Of a stretch of DNA of 64,000 nt, positions 20,246 to 31,100 are shown piece by piece. The notes beneath the pieces are model-generated. The model was not told where the DNA came from. It did no database searches and saw only the letters and a program-made list of their open reading frames with translations. How positions within the stretch are numbered: position 1 is the first letter of the stretch; each line of letters begins with the position of its first letter. The position numbers and the translations under genes are program-made. Source of the stretch: Tethya wilhelma (Eukaryota > Porifera > Demospongiae > Tethyida > Tethyidae); the NCBI GenBank assembly GCA_964030475.1, contig CAXIPT010000004.1, positions 457,068 through 521,067 on the forward strand, in the 5' to 3' direction.

Positions 20246-21400
20246 TTATAACTGTACAGAGTTCCACATTGCTATTATGAGAGCAATCACTAGCGTATGA
20301 ATCACAAATTTTTCACGATACCCTTTTGACATTAGCAGATTACGACAGGTCAGAGGTGGTGTCTCAACTCCACACTGATTCCACAAGGTGTAGCTAGCTA
20401 AAAAACGATCCCGGATGGTAGGACGAAAGAAGAAGTCTGTATTGTTATTGAACAAATTAAAGCAACAGCCAAGTTCTTCTTCAAACGTTTCTAGAGCATC
20501 TTTACACCCACTTGAACAACTTGTCTGGTTAATGATGCATTCTTCCGAAGCTGACCCACCTACCATCTCATTGAGTGTTAGTGCTAGGCAGAACTCCCCA
20601 CGTGAATTGACAAAGCATGGTGTTTCGTATAGCTGTCTAATATTGGAGCACTCTTCCCTGCCTTCTACTAGAGATGTTATGGTGTTCAGCAGTTGTGCAG
20701 AACACTGTAATGTATAAATCTGTTGTAAGTACTCTTCTTGAGAACATAATATAGTATTAGGTAGTGGAGTCGATGAAATGGTCTGTTCACACTGTTGGAA
20801 TGGCTCCACACCACATTGGGACCAAAGGGAGTAGTTAAAAACACCATCGTACGCTTCAAAATTTGATGTTTCATTGTATATTGAATCAATACAACATCCT
20901 GCAGGACTGTCACGAACAACCCCTAAAGAAACAGCACACTCTTCGCTCAGGCAGCCATCGCTGGTCAAAGAGTCTGGTAACATGCAATCCTCACGTGCAA
21001 CTTCTAGAAGTGATTCCGATTCATCATTATCATACACAGCACATACTTCTCCAGCTTCATTTCTGTCACAAATTCTGGCAAGGTTTTCTGCATTGTCATT
21101 TTGTCCGCAATGAAGACTTAGGCCTACGAGTTGTCTGATAAGACCAGTTTGACAAGCGAGGCGATTCGCTTCATTTGTGCACTCCTCTGGGATTTCTTCT
21201 TGGTTCTCGTTCTCATCAATTTGTCTCGGTTGAAGTATGTGCCTCTCTTGAGAATAACCTCCAGTCATTTCTGGTAATCTTTTCATTAGAGGCAACATTT
21301 GTGGTATTCTTTCTACCAGAGGAAACTTTGTATAGCTTGCACTAGCATTGTAGGCAAATCCAAACAAGAACAAATGACTTAGAACGATAAAGCTCTTCAT
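20246..21400 (-). CDS. LWSQCGVE-family protein, subfamily A
   Basis: An intact single exon. The preferred ATG (21398-21400) begins the signal peptide (MKSFIVLSHLFLFGFAYNAS), giving 384 residues; another ATG lies six codons upstream. The processing site is monobasic, PRQ at 58-60. Modules are complete (SPAGCC and ELGCCFN cores; LWSQCGVEPFQQCEQTISSTP and LWNQCGVETPPLTCRNLL ends). The tail ends MWNSVQL, three residues longer than usual. It is a relative of the two identical genes at 24341 and 26318 (MKS.I.LSH.FL.G.AY start). Confidence 0.9.
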   Translation of the reverse strand: MKSFIVLSHLFLFGFAYNASASYTKFPLVERIPQMLPLMKRLPEMTGGYSQERHILQPRQIDENENQEEIPEECTNEANRLACQTGLIRQLVGLSLHCGQNDNAENLARICDRNEAGEVCAVYDNDESESLLEVAREDCMLPDSLTSDGCLSEECAVSLGVVRDSPAGCCIDSIYNETSNFEAYDGVFNYSLWSQCGVEPFQQCEQTISSTPLPNTILCSQEEYLQQIYTLQCSAQLLNTITSLVEGREECSNIRQLYETPCFVNSRGEFCLALTLNEMVGGSASEECIINQTSCSSGCKDALETFEEELGCCFNLFNNNTDFFFRPTIRDRFLASYTLWNQCGVETPPLTCRNLLMSKGYREKFVIHTLVIALIIAMWNSVQL

Positions 21401-21752
21401 TTTAGCTGGTGCCTGCATTTTTGTATAGATCTCAACTCAAGTTGTGTGTGTGTGTGGTCAGCTCATTGTTTTACAAGTTGCAAAGTGTCTTAATTTCCAC
21501 TCTGATTGTGTTAACTAAGACCAGTTTATTTGACAATGTTTTGAGTTAATATAGACATTTCCATTATAATGTACTACATGCAGATGAAGCAAGTATAGTA
21601 TTACGGCATCACTCTTGACTTGGCATGTATACAGATATTGCATGAATGAGTATAATAATTATACTATATTATATAACCAATTTTTTCCCTAACGACTTGA
21701 TAGTATTATGATCTATTCCCACTTAATGTTTGTCCTATAGTTTTGTAATTGT

Positions 21753-21860
21753 TGCAATGTCGGAAAGATATGTTTAAAAGATGCAATGTCGGAAAGATAT
21801 GTTTAAAGATGCAATGTTGCAATGTCGGAAAGATAATATTATATTTAAAAATGCAATGTG
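21753..21860. repeat. Tandem repeat, ~28-bp unit
   Basis: Three to four copies of TGCAATGTCGGAAAGATATG plus TTTAAAGA, starting at 21753, 21782 and 21818 with small indels. Confidence 0.85.
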
Positions 21861-21883
21861 TCCCTGTGCATAGCACTGTTTTT

Positions 21884-22134
21884 ATCAGTGTGGGCACATT
21901 ATAACATATTGAGCGTGGGTGTACCTGTGTATATAATCATATGGAAAACCACATCTTCACTACCTTTGCTTTACGTTTGTTAATTTTGACTCACAATATT
22001 ATCTGTGTGGCACAAACAAAATTACTCTTTTATGCTAATGTAAACTATACAAACCCTATAAGAAATATGTAGTGATATACACATTTAGGGGCCCACGCTC
22101 AATATTGAATGATATACACAGGGACCCACACTGA
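21884..22134. repeat. Foldback (MITE-like) element
   Basis: ATCAGTGTGGG and ATATTGAGCGTGGG in the left arm (21884-21940) recur as reverse complements in the right arm (about 22068-22134: CCCACGCTCAATATT, CCCACACTGAT). The arms are imperfect and there is no open frame inside. It sits in the shared promoter region of two array genes. Confidence 0.65.
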
Positions 22135-22336
22135 TTTTACTACAAATAACAATTTACATTAATGTATCAGTTTCATATAGTAAAAATTTCATGTATCAGT
22201 TGCATATTTCATATAAAAGTATACCCACACATAAAGAAACAGGACATTGTAGTGAACTTTTGTGCCAGCAACTATAAGTAGCTATTGCATGTATAGGTCT
22301 CAGTCATAAATTGCTACCAAAAAAACGAAAACAAAA

Positions 22337-23482
22337 ATGAAGTACTGTCTGACTTTCATATTGCTAAGTATTGGACTTAGCTCATGTGCTGGCAAGATTG
22401 GTGGTGCTAAGAAGCTATCACCATGGATGAAAATGAAAATGGAACACGCACTTACTCTTGGAGACCATCAAACCACACATCACGAGGAGCATGTTATCTC
22501 CAAGAGAGAATATGAAGATGAAATGGAGTGCTACAACGAAATACATCGGAGAACGTGTAAAGCTGGACTAATAGAACAATATGTACAAGCTATAAAGGAA
22601 TGTGGAGAAAGCAGTGAAAAAATTGAATATTTAGCCAGTACCTGTGACATGAATGAAGCTGGTGAGCTATGTGGTGAAGATTATGATGATTATGAGCTCG
22701 ATCATGTTATAGACCAGAGTATGGCAAGACATGAATGTAGATTATCTGAATCTCAGTCTGGATGTCCAAGTGAAGAATGTTCCAATGCATTACAGACTCT
22801 TCGTGACAGTCCACCAGGCTGTTGTATAGACTTAAGGTTCAATGCATCAGAATCAGGATCAACTTCAGAAGCAATTTTTGACTATTCTCTTTGGTCACAA
22901 TGTGGTGTAGAACCATTTGAAGAATGTCAGACTATTTCAAGGACACCTCTGTCAAACACCATGGAGTGTATGCAAGAAGACTATGCTGCACATTATTATA
23001 ATTTAGTAATATGTACCGGACTTTACAATTCCATTGTAGAGCAGGTATCAGAAATGGAAGGGTGTTCTGGAATCTCGAATGGGTTTGAAGCCACATGTGA
23101 TCATAATTCTCATGGAGAATACTGTATTCAATTTTATGATTTGAAAGGGGATCTAATTTACTTAGTGCAAAGCGAATGTATTTCAGACCAGATTCATTGT
23201 TTTGAAACTTGCAGGAAAGCCTTAGAAGAAATTAAGTTGAAACTGGGCTGTTGCTTCAACCGGTTGTTCAATGCTACTAGTGAACGTTATAGCGAATTTG
23301 CTGCATATGCCTTGTGGAGTCAGTGTGGAGTTGAGACACCGCCTGTGACTTGTCCTAATGTGCTGTTAGACTCTATGATATCAAACTCTGCAGCTCCAAC
23401 AACAAAGAATTGTATGGTTTCAAAAGCTCTAATGCATATCTTTGTTTCTTCCATTGTATTAACGATCTCACAGATATTCTAG
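22337..23482 (+). CDS. LWSQCGVE-family protein, subfamily A
   Basis: An intact single exon of 381 residues from an ATG at 22337. Signal peptide about 1-18 (MKYCLTFILLSIGLSSCAG). The basic site is KR at 56-57 followed by Glu rather than Gln. Modules are complete (SPPGCC and KLGCCFN cores; LWSQCGVEPFEECQTISRTP, where the usual QCEQT has lost a residue; LWSQCGVETPPVTCPNVLL). A longer linker (about 22 residues, NSAAPTTKN) precedes the hydrophobic tail. Closest relative: the 38103-39176 gene. Confidence 0.9.
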   Translation: MKYCLTFILLSIGLSSCAGKIGGAKKLSPWMKMKMEHALTLGDHQTTHHEEHVISKREYEDEMECYNEIHRRTCKAGLIEQYVQAIKECGESSEKIEYLASTCDMNEAGELCGEDYDDYELDHVIDQSMARHECRLSESQSGCPSEECSNALQTLRDSPPGCCIDLRFNASESGSTSEAIFDYSLWSQCGVEPFEECQTISRTPLSNTMECMQEDYAAHYYNLVICTGLYNSIVEQVSEMEGCSGISNGFEATCDHNSHGEYCIQFYDLKGDLIYLVQSECISDQIHCFETCRKALEEIKLKLGCCFNRLFNATSERYSEFAAYALWSQCGVETPPVTCPNVLLDSMISNSAAPTTKNCMVSKALMHIFVSSIVLTISQIF

Positions 23483-24340
23483 ACTAAGTGGCGTCTTGAA
23501 CTGATACATATGTGTGGTTGGTCTATGTAGCATAAACAGATATTTAGATATTAGAACAATTATGACTTATGACTATGGCTAGAACAAGTGATAGAAAAGA
23601 TGCAGTGGATGTGTGTTTGTCATGAGCTAGACGATTAGGCTTTCCCTTTCTTTATAACTGATTGAAATCATGCCATTATTTAGTCAGTTGTATCACATAG
23701 CAGCTAGGATATGATCGATATTATTTGTATATAGATCTGAACAAGTAAAATTTTTCTTCAGTGTGCTTGTATATGCACAGATATGTACATAATAGAAAAG
23801 TTTTACAGTGGAATAAATTAGAATCAGATTACTATGATTTCTCCTACATTCAGTGTGAAGAGAAATCTATTTTTTTTTACAGGTTTTGGTATGTTTATAT
23901 TATAGCCATTACTATGTTGACTAGACTGGGAAAACATTAATTTTGACTTCAAAACTATAGGCTGTGAGGAAGTGGTATGATGTCACCTTCTTATAAATAG
24001 AATCTATATATAGCATATGTTTAATTTGGCAGAAACCCATGCATGCATATAATGACATACAGCCCAGTTCTATATATAGCCTACCAAATATGCTTGGTGC
24101 TTGGTGTTCATTTCTTATAGACAAAGTATTTTAGCTCCACATTTAATACCAAAAATTATTTTAATAATATTAATGGTGCTGTCAATATTAATAGTCACAT
24201 GCACCTGCGGTGTGTAATTACTTAGACAATTGAAAGAAAGTATAATATAATTATGAATTAAGTTTATCTGCTAGCTGGACCTTATCTATAGTTCTATGCT
24301 GAAGCCACTATATTTTTCAAGATCTTGTTACTAGGCTTAA
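23483..24340. other. Convergent intergenic region holding an orphan promoter-like block
   Basis: No gene is seen. About 23900-24070 matches the 5' flank of the + strand genes at 28263 and 36358 (TATAGGCTGTGAGGAAGTGG, then TTTGGCAGAAACCCATGCAT) but no gene start follows. The left edge of the 1,977-bp duplication lies near 24129. Confidence 0.55.
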
Positions 24341-25492
24341 TTAATTGTTCCACATTGCTATTGTAAGAGCAATCATTAGTGTAAGAATCGCAAATCCTTC
24401 TCGATAACCTTTTGACAATAACAGATTACGACAGGTCAGTGGTGGTGTCTCAACTCCACACTGATTCCACAAGGTGTAGCTAGCTAAAAACTGCTCATCT
24501 TGAACGTCCATGGCAATATCACTGAAGAGGCTGTTTGTATTATTGTAAAACAAATTAAAGCAGCAATCCAATTCATTTTGAATTATTTCCAGACCCTCCT
24601 TACACCTGCTAGAACAACTTGTCTGGTTCACGTTGCATTCTTCCGAAGCTATCCCACCTGCTGTAACATTCTCATTGAGCATGAGTACTAGGCAGAACTC
24701 CTCCCTTGAATTGACAAAGCATGGATTAAATACTTTGGACAACTGTCTAAAGTTGGAGCACCCTTCCATTTCTTCTATTTGAGCTATAATGGTGTTTACT
24801 AGTTCAGAACATTCCAATGTATAATACTGTCTATATAATTCTTCATCTGTACATGTAGCATTAGGTAATGGTGTCCTCCTTGAAATGGTCTGTTCACACT
24901 GTTGAAATGGCTCCACACCACATTGGGACCAAAGACCATAGTTGAAAACTGGATCTGATGTATCAACTTCAAAATCATATATATAACTATCGTTGTACAT
25001 TGCATTTATGCAACATCCTGCAGGGCTATCATGGACAACTTGTAAAGAAACAGCACACTCTTTGCTTGGGCAGCCTTGAAGTTCGTTTCTCAAGGACTCT
25101 CGTAACATACAATCCTTTCGTGCAGCTGAAAGGAGTTTGTTTGATTCAGCATCATTTTCATACATACCACATACTTCTCCAGCTTCATTTTTATCACAAA
25201 ATGTGGCAAGCATTTCTACATCATTACATCCACAATCCAGTTGTTGGTGTACTAATTGTTCGATGTAGCCAGTTTGGCATGATTGGAGGGTGAACTCATT
25301 GCTGCATTCTGTTGGAATTTGGTTGTTTTCGTTATCATTCACTTGTCTTGGTTGAATAAAGTGTCCCTCTTCAGTCCTCACTCTTGGACCAGGCATTTCG
25401 GACAATTTTTTCACCAATGGCAATTTTCTTGCACTAGTGCTGTAGGCAAGTCCAACCAAAAAGAAATGACTTAGGAAAATAAGGCTCTTCAT
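24341..25492 (-). CDS. LWSQCGVE-family protein, subfamily A, duplicate copy 1
   Basis: An intact single exon of 383 residues from an ATG at 25490-25492. Signal peptide about 1-20 (MKSLIFLSHFFLVGLAYSTS), PRQ at 48-50, first module cysteine at 63. Module 1 has CGCNDVE in place of the usual CG.N, an extra cysteine. Modules are complete (SPAGCC and ELDCCFN cores; LWSQCGVEPFQQCEQTISRR and LWNQCGVETPPLTCRNLL ends) and the tail ends TIAMWNN. The encoded protein is identical to that of 26318-27469. Confidence 0.9.
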   Translation of the reverse strand: MKSLIFLSHFFLVGLAYSTSARKLPLVKKLSEMPGPRVRTEEGHFIQPRQVNDNENNQIPTECSNEFTLQSCQTGYIEQLVHQQLDCGCNDVEMLATFCDKNEAGEVCGMYENDAESNKLLSAARKDCMLRESLRNELQGCPSKECAVSLQVVHDSPAGCCINAMYNDSYIYDFEVDTSDPVFNYGLWSQCGVEPFQQCEQTISRRTPLPNATCTDEELYRQYYTLECSELVNTIIAQIEEMEGCSNFRQLSKVFNPCFVNSREEFCLVLMLNENVTAGGIASEECNVNQTSCSSRCKEGLEIIQNELDCCFNLFYNNTNSLFSDIAMDVQDEQFLASYTLWNQCGVETPPLTCRNLLLSKGYREGFAILTLMIALTIAMWNN

Positions 25493-26317
25493 TTTAGCTC
25501 TTTAAAATGATGTAGATGAAGCTACAGAGCTCAACTCCAAGTTGTATGTGTCACCGCGTTACCGTGGCCAACTGATCCTTCTGCTTGCAAAAGTGTCTTA
25601 ATATCCATTCTAATCATGTTATCTAAGACTCATTGTTTTTGATGCTAAAATATGTTGTGAGATATTATAGATATATACATATCAGGTTAGGCTATTGTAT
25701 TAGAGTACACTAAAGTTGGCTGAAATTTATTATAATCAAGTTTCCCAAAAGCCTTTTTTTATTATAACGATTCCCATGAGGTTGTATAATGTTGCAAAGT
25801 CATGCAGGATTGGGAAAATCTTTATCTGATAGAGATTAGACATTGAAATTGAGACTATATAATACACAAAGCAATTGTGTTTGTAGTTTGAATTAGCATA
25901 ATGATACATTATATAGTTATTGAATCAGATCACTTTTTCTGCTGTATATTAGCTTGAAGAGAAATTTCAAGAAAATAGTACTATCTATATACCTTTAATA
26001 GGTTTTTGCTTGTGTGTATAAGCTCATGGCAATCCATAAGTCTGTATGTTGACTAGACTTTTAACTTCAAAGCTATAGGCTGTGAGGAAGTGGTGTAGAT
26101 GATGTTTTTAGCTCCACATTTAATACCAAAAATTATTTTAATAATATTAATGGTGCTGTCAATATTAATAGTCACATGCACCTGCGGTGTGTAATTACTT
26201 AGACAATTGAAAGAAAGTATAATATAATTATGAATTAAGTTTATCTGCTAGCTGGACCTTATCTATAGTTCTATGCTGAAGCCACTATATTTTTCAAGAT
26301 CTTGTTACTAGGCTTAA
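25493..26317. other. 5' flank of duplicate copy 1 and 3' flank of copy 2
   Basis: No gene is seen. The left 612 bp are the 5' flank of the gene at 24341-25492; the rest, after the duplication junction, is the 3' flank of the next copy. Confidence 0.5.
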
Positions 26318-27469
26318 TTAATTGTTCCACATTGCTATTGTAAGAGCAATCATTAGTGTAAGAATCGCAAATCCTTCTCGATAACCTTTTGACAATAACA
26401 GATTACGACAGGTCAGTGGTGGTGTCTCAACTCCACACTGATTCCACAAGGTGTAGCTAGCTAAAAACTGCTCATCTTGAACGTCCATGGCAATATCACT
26501 GAAGAGGCTGTTTGTATTATTGTAAAACAAATTAAAGCAGCAATCCAATTCATTTTGAATTATTTCCAGACCCTCCTTACACCTGCTAGAACAACTTGTC
26601 TGGTTCACGTTGCATTCTTCCGAAGCTATCCCACCTGCTGTAACATTCTCATTGAGCATGAGTACTAGGCAGAACTCCTCCCTTGAATTGACAAAGCATG
26701 GATTAAATACTTTGGACAACTGTCTAAAGTTGGAGCACCCTTCCATTTCTTCTATTTGAGCTATAATGGTGTTTACTAGTTCAGAACATTCCAATGTATA
26801 ATACTGTCTATATAATTCTTCATCTGTACATGTAGCATTAGGTAATGGTGTCCTCCTTGAAATGGTCTGTTCACACTGTTGAAATGGCTCCACACCACAT
26901 TGGGACCAAAGACCATAGTTGAAAACTGGATCTGATGTATCAACTTCAAAATCATATATATAACTATCGTTGTACATTGCATTTATGCAACATCCTGCAG
27001 GGCTATCATGGACAACTTGTAAAGAAACAGCACACTCTTTGCTTGGGCAGCCTTGAAGTTCGTTTCTCAAGGACTCTCGTAACATACAATCCTTTCGTGC
27101 AGCTGAAAGGAGTTTGTTTGATTCAGCATCATTTTCATACATACCACATACTTCTCCAGCTTCATTTTTATCACAAAATGTGGCAAGCATTTCTACATCA
27201 TTACATCCACAATCCAGTTGTTGGTGTACTAATTGTTCGATGTAGCCAGTTTGGCATGATTGGAGGGTGAACTCATTGCTGCATTCTGTTGGAATTTGGT
27301 TGTTTTCGTTATCATTCACTTGTCTTGGTTGAATAAAGTGTCCCTCTTCAGTCCTCACTCTTGGACCAGGCATTTCGGACAATTTTTTCACCAATGGCAA
27401 TTTTCTTGCACTAGTGCTGTAGGCAAGTCCAACCAAAAAGAAATGACTTAGGAAAATAAGGCTCTTCAT
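26318..27469 (-). CDS. LWSQCGVE-family protein, subfamily A, duplicate copy 2
   Basis: The 383-residue product is identical to that of 24341-25492, with the same PRQ site, modules and tail. Unlike copy 1, this copy is a divergent neighbour of a + strand gene (28263), 793 bp away. The same divergent arrangement recurs at 35631/36358, so this is the ancestral position and copy 1 is the added one (inference). Confidence 0.9.
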   Translation of the reverse strand: MKSLIFLSHFFLVGLAYSTSARKLPLVKKLSEMPGPRVRTEEGHFIQPRQVNDNENNQIPTECSNEFTLQSCQTGYIEQLVHQQLDCGCNDVEMLATFCDKNEAGEVCGMYENDAESNKLLSAARKDCMLRESLRNELQGCPSKECAVSLQVVHDSPAGCCINAMYNDSYIYDFEVDTSDPVFNYGLWSQCGVEPFQQCEQTISRRTPLPNATCTDEELYRQYYTLECSELVNTIIAQIEEMEGCSNFRQLSKVFNPCFVNSREEFCLVLMLNENVTAGGIASEECNVNQTSCSSRCKEGLEIIQNELDCCFNLFYNNTNSLFSDIAMDVQDEQFLASYTLWNQCGVETPPLTCRNLLLSKGYREGFAILTLMIALTIAMWNN

Positions 27470-28262
27470 TTTAGCTCTTTAAAATGATGTAGATGAAGCT
27501 ACAGAGCTCAACTCCAAGTTGTATGTGTCACCGCGTTACCGTGGCCAACTGATCCTTCTGCTTGCAAAAGTGTCTTAATATCCATTCTAATCATGTTATC
27601 TAAGACTCATTGTTTTTGATGCTAAAATATGTTGTGAGATATTATAGATATATACATATCAGGTTAGGCTATTGTATTAGAGTACACTAAAGTTGGCTGA
27701 AATTTATTATAATCAAGTTTCCCAAAAGCCTTTTTTTATTATAACGATTCCCATGAGGTTGTATAATGTTGCAAAGTCATGCAGGATTGGGAAAATCTTT
27801 ATCTGATAGAGATTAGACATTGAAATTGAGACTATATAATACACAAAGCAATTGTGTTTGTAGTTTGAATTAGCATAATGATACATTATATAGTTATTGA
27901 ATCAGATCACTTTTTCTGCTGTATATTAGCTTGAAGAGAAATTTCAAGAAAATAGTACTATCTATATACCTTTAATAGGTTTTTGCTTGTGTGTATAAGC
28001 TCATGGCAATCCATAAGTCTGTATGTTGACTAGACTTTTAACTTCAAAGCTATAGGCTGTGAGGAAGTGGTGTAGATGATGTCACCCTCTTATCAATAGT
28101 GTATCCTGTTTGTCCATTTGGCTGAAACCCACATGGTGCATGCAGCAGTGCATGCATGGGTTTATTAATAATAACCACCAATTAAGTCTGCTTGATATTT
28201 ACTTCCTCACTATTTCAACTACACATTATAGTTAGCTTCTCGCCTCATATAACTTATTTAAA
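27470..28262. promoter_or_regulatory. Bidirectional promoter region between divergent family genes
   Basis: 793 bp between the starts of two divergent genes, matched along its length by 35632-36357 (726 bp) between the equivalent pair. Shared words include TATAGGCTGTGAGGAAGTGG, CCATTTGGCTGAAACCCACA and a CATGCATG-rich stretch, ending in CTTATTTAAA directly before the + strand ATG. Function is inferred from position and conservation. Confidence 0.5.
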
Positions 28263-29429
28263 ATGAAGTGTTTCCTAATGGCTATCATCATTCTGATTGG
28301 TATTGAACTTGCTGTCAGTCAGTCATTGATGCTTGGTTCTAAACTACCGCAGATGCTTGAAAAGTTGCACCAAACTGTCCAAACTCGTGGAAATGATGGC
28401 CTCAAGATTTCTCGAAGGCAGAGCAATGAGGATGAAGTGTCTAATGAGTGTGTTGCTACATTTACTCGTCTTTCTTGTCAGTCTGGTTTCATTGAACAAT
28501 CAGCTCAACTTGCCTTAAACTGTGGACAAATTTCCAATGCCAATTCCTTTTTATCCGCTTGTGACAAAAATGCAGATGGAGAGTTTTGTGGAGTATATGA
28601 TTTTGAATATTCTCTATTTGATGATGCTAATTCGGCCTGTCAATTGGCTCTACCTCCTTCCTCTGAGAATACGACAGTTTTAATGGAATGTCCAAGTCCA
28701 GATTGTGCCGAGGCATTGCAAGTATTTCGTAACAACCCTGCTGGCTGTTGTACGGGGGCTTATTATAATGATACTAGTGATAATAGCTATTATAGCCTGT
28801 TGGATTACTCTCTTTGGTCCCAATGTGGTGTGGAGCCATTCAAACCGTGTGAACAGACTATTTTAACAACACAAGAACTATATAATGACTCACGATGTCA
28901 TACTAAAGAGGAATACATTAGAAGATATTACATGACGGTATACTGTACTGAAGGCTTTGAAGCTATTCTCAAAGAGGTATCAGAAATAGAAGGTTGTTCC
29001 TCTTATGGAAATATTCTTGATTCTCAGTGTCAGGTAAATACTCATGGAGAAAACTGTCTTTTTTTGTTCAACTCTTCTCAAATTTCTTCAGCCCAAATCA
29101 AATGTATCACAAATCAGTCTGAGACTAGTTGCTCTGAAAGTTGCAGGGAAGCCTTAGAAGAATTTAGACTCGAGCAAGGATGTTGCTTCAACTTGTTTTT
29201 CAATGATACTGACTTCAAGTTGGTGTTCAGTGAAAGTGAAGATGAAAGAGCTCTAGCTAACTACACCTTGTGGAGTCAGTGTGGAGTTGAGACGCCGCCT
29301 CTGACCTGTCGTAATCTGCTAGAGAAATCTGATGTGAGGGATGGTACTACTTCAAAAGCTCACGGCAAAGATTTAGCAATCGTTACACTTGTATTTGCCA
29401 TCTTGCTTGCATTGGTGAAGATTAAATAG
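28263..29429 (+). CDS. LWSQCGVE-family protein, subfamily A
   Basis: An intact single exon of 388 residues from an ATG at 28263. Signal peptide about 1-20 (MKCFLMAIIILIGIELAVSQ), RRQ at 51-53, first module cysteine at 63. Modules are complete (NPAGCC and EQGCCFN cores; LWSQCGVEPFKPCEQTI and LWSQCGVETPPLTCRNLL ends). The QTISRTP linker after module 1 has diverged (QTILTTQELYND). A short Ser/Thr/Asp-rich stalk lies before the tail, which ends LVKIK; the terminal Lys residues make the GPI reading less certain here. Close relative of 36358-37542. Confidence 0.9.
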   Translation: MKCFLMAIIILIGIELAVSQSLMLGSKLPQMLEKLHQTVQTRGNDGLKISRRQSNEDEVSNECVATFTRLSCQSGFIEQSAQLALNCGQISNANSFLSACDKNADGEFCGVYDFEYSLFDDANSACQLALPPSSENTTVLMECPSPDCAEALQVFRNNPAGCCTGAYYNDTSDNSYYSLLDYSLWSQCGVEPFKPCEQTILTTQELYNDSRCHTKEEYIRRYYMTVYCTEGFEAILKEVSEIEGCSSYGNILDSQCQVNTHGENCLFLFNSSQISSAQIKCITNQSETSCSESCREALEEFRLEQGCCFNLFFNDTDFKLVFSESEDERALANYTLWSQCGVETPPLTCRNLLEKSDVRDGTTSKAHGKDLAIVTLVFAILLALVKIK

Positions 29430-31100
29430 GTCAAATTCATTAGATAGTAATTGTACTGCTTACAAAGTATAATTATCACTCTATATGTGACGTTATATCT
29501 ATAAACTTGTATATGTGTAAGAGATCAAGTTACTCATGTATGTATGTATATCACACTTAATTGCCAGGATGAACTGCATATTTACTAGCTGTTACCTAGG
29601 AGGGTCTTCCTAGAGTAGCAATAAAGACATTCGTAAAAGTATGTCCAGCATAGTATAATTACATGATTGGTTTAGCCAGTATGACTACAGAATAATTCAA
29701 TCATGTAATGATACTGTAGCCAAAGTTACCATTGTGAACATGTAGTTTCCCATATATGGTTTGTTCTACTACGCACACCCAAAAATATACAAACCATACA
29801 AAATGAATGTTTTATATGTATACCTATTTTGCTTATGTGGTTGGACCATAATAGCTAGCATAATTATAAACCGATTTAGAGAGAGCTAATGACTTGAACT
29901 ACCTAGATGAGAAGACATATGGTGTATATTATAATTATGCAGGCATAGTTAAAATTTATTAGTTCGTGCATGAACTCATGCAAGTATGTGTGCTCACAAC
30001 ATAGCATATTAGTAGTGTGTAGACTAGTACACAAATATTTAGTGTGTAATAAAGTTCCTATATATTGTACAATATAATTTAGTGCTGTAAAAGGGACTAG
30101 GTGAAACAAGGTATTCCTCTATTTTAGCACATGACTGTAGAAAATTACCAGTATATATAGCTACACTATAGTGACTTGAGCCTTCTCTATTCTACAGAAG
30201 CAGCAAAAACCTGAAAATCTACTGTTGAAAATTGTGGCTTAAAATTCTGTCTGTGTTCAGATCAAGATTCTCGTCAAGCTTGTCGTGTATATATACATAA
30301 TAAGTATTCTAGGATGTTTGCCTCTGCTATATTTATGAGTGCTGTTTAGAGATCAAATTTCTATATAAGGGACCATGGAATAGGTGCAGTATCACATAGT
30401 AGTATTATACATGCATGTACTGTCGGTACTTTGATCTACATCACAAGTGGGCTACAAATAGATAGTTGATCACTTTCAAGTAGCTACAAGAACTGAAAAT
30501 CAGAGCCAAGGCAACAAAATAGACATGTTTGTGTGTGCACATCATGCAAGGTCCATGAACTTACATATAAGTAAACAAGACACAAAGATAAACTTGTAGA
30601 CACACAGGGGCAGACACAGTAGATATTACATAATTATATTTTTAGGCATATATATTAGGCAGGTGAACATATGTCTGGAGGCATGTGTACATATGTATAG
30701 AATATACCAACACCCAACTTGAGTATTTTAATTTGATGTTTAGACTAAGTGCAGTATATATTATACATGATGTTCATAATGGTATTCAATTTGTAGCATA
30801 TAATATATTGTATAGTATAATTATGAACATATGTATCGTGCACTATAAATCATGTTTATTTACTTAGTACAAACTAAGCTGTATTGTACACATATCAGCA
30901 CTAAAGATATCATGACAACCCTCTTATGAATGAAGCCTATATAATTGTATTAATGTATATTATGGTCTTATTTAAACGTTTGTCTAGCTCAGTCTGCGTG
31001 TATCTGGCAGAAACCACAAGTCAGCATTTCTATTATTATATTTGAGCTTGCAGTTACTCACCTTACACAGCTTGTGTGCATGTGCATATTCTTCTAAAAG
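29430..31100. other. Intergenic, no gene seen
   Basis: 1.67 kb of AT-rich sequence. A stretch at about 29715-29800 (CATATATGGTT..., CACACCCAAAAATA.ACAAACCATACAAA) matches 37890-37960, showing the two regions are parts of one duplicated block. No further structure was recognised. Confidence 0.5.

Larger units (their letters stand above)
21401..22336. other. Divergent intergenic region with short tandem and foldback repeats
   Basis: It lies between the - strand gene starting at 21400 and the + strand gene starting at 22337, so it must hold both promoters. Two repeat structures occupy its middle (listed separately). No other gene is seen. Confidence 0.6.
24129..28082. repeat. Tandem duplication, two apparently identical 1,977-bp units
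   Basis: Unit 1 (about 24129-26105) and unit 2 (about 26106-28082) look identical base for base, coding and non-coding. Each contains one complete - strand family gene and its 5' flank. The junction reads GATGATG followed by TTTTTAGCTCC near 26104. This is either a very recent duplication or an assembly duplication. Confidence 0.9.
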
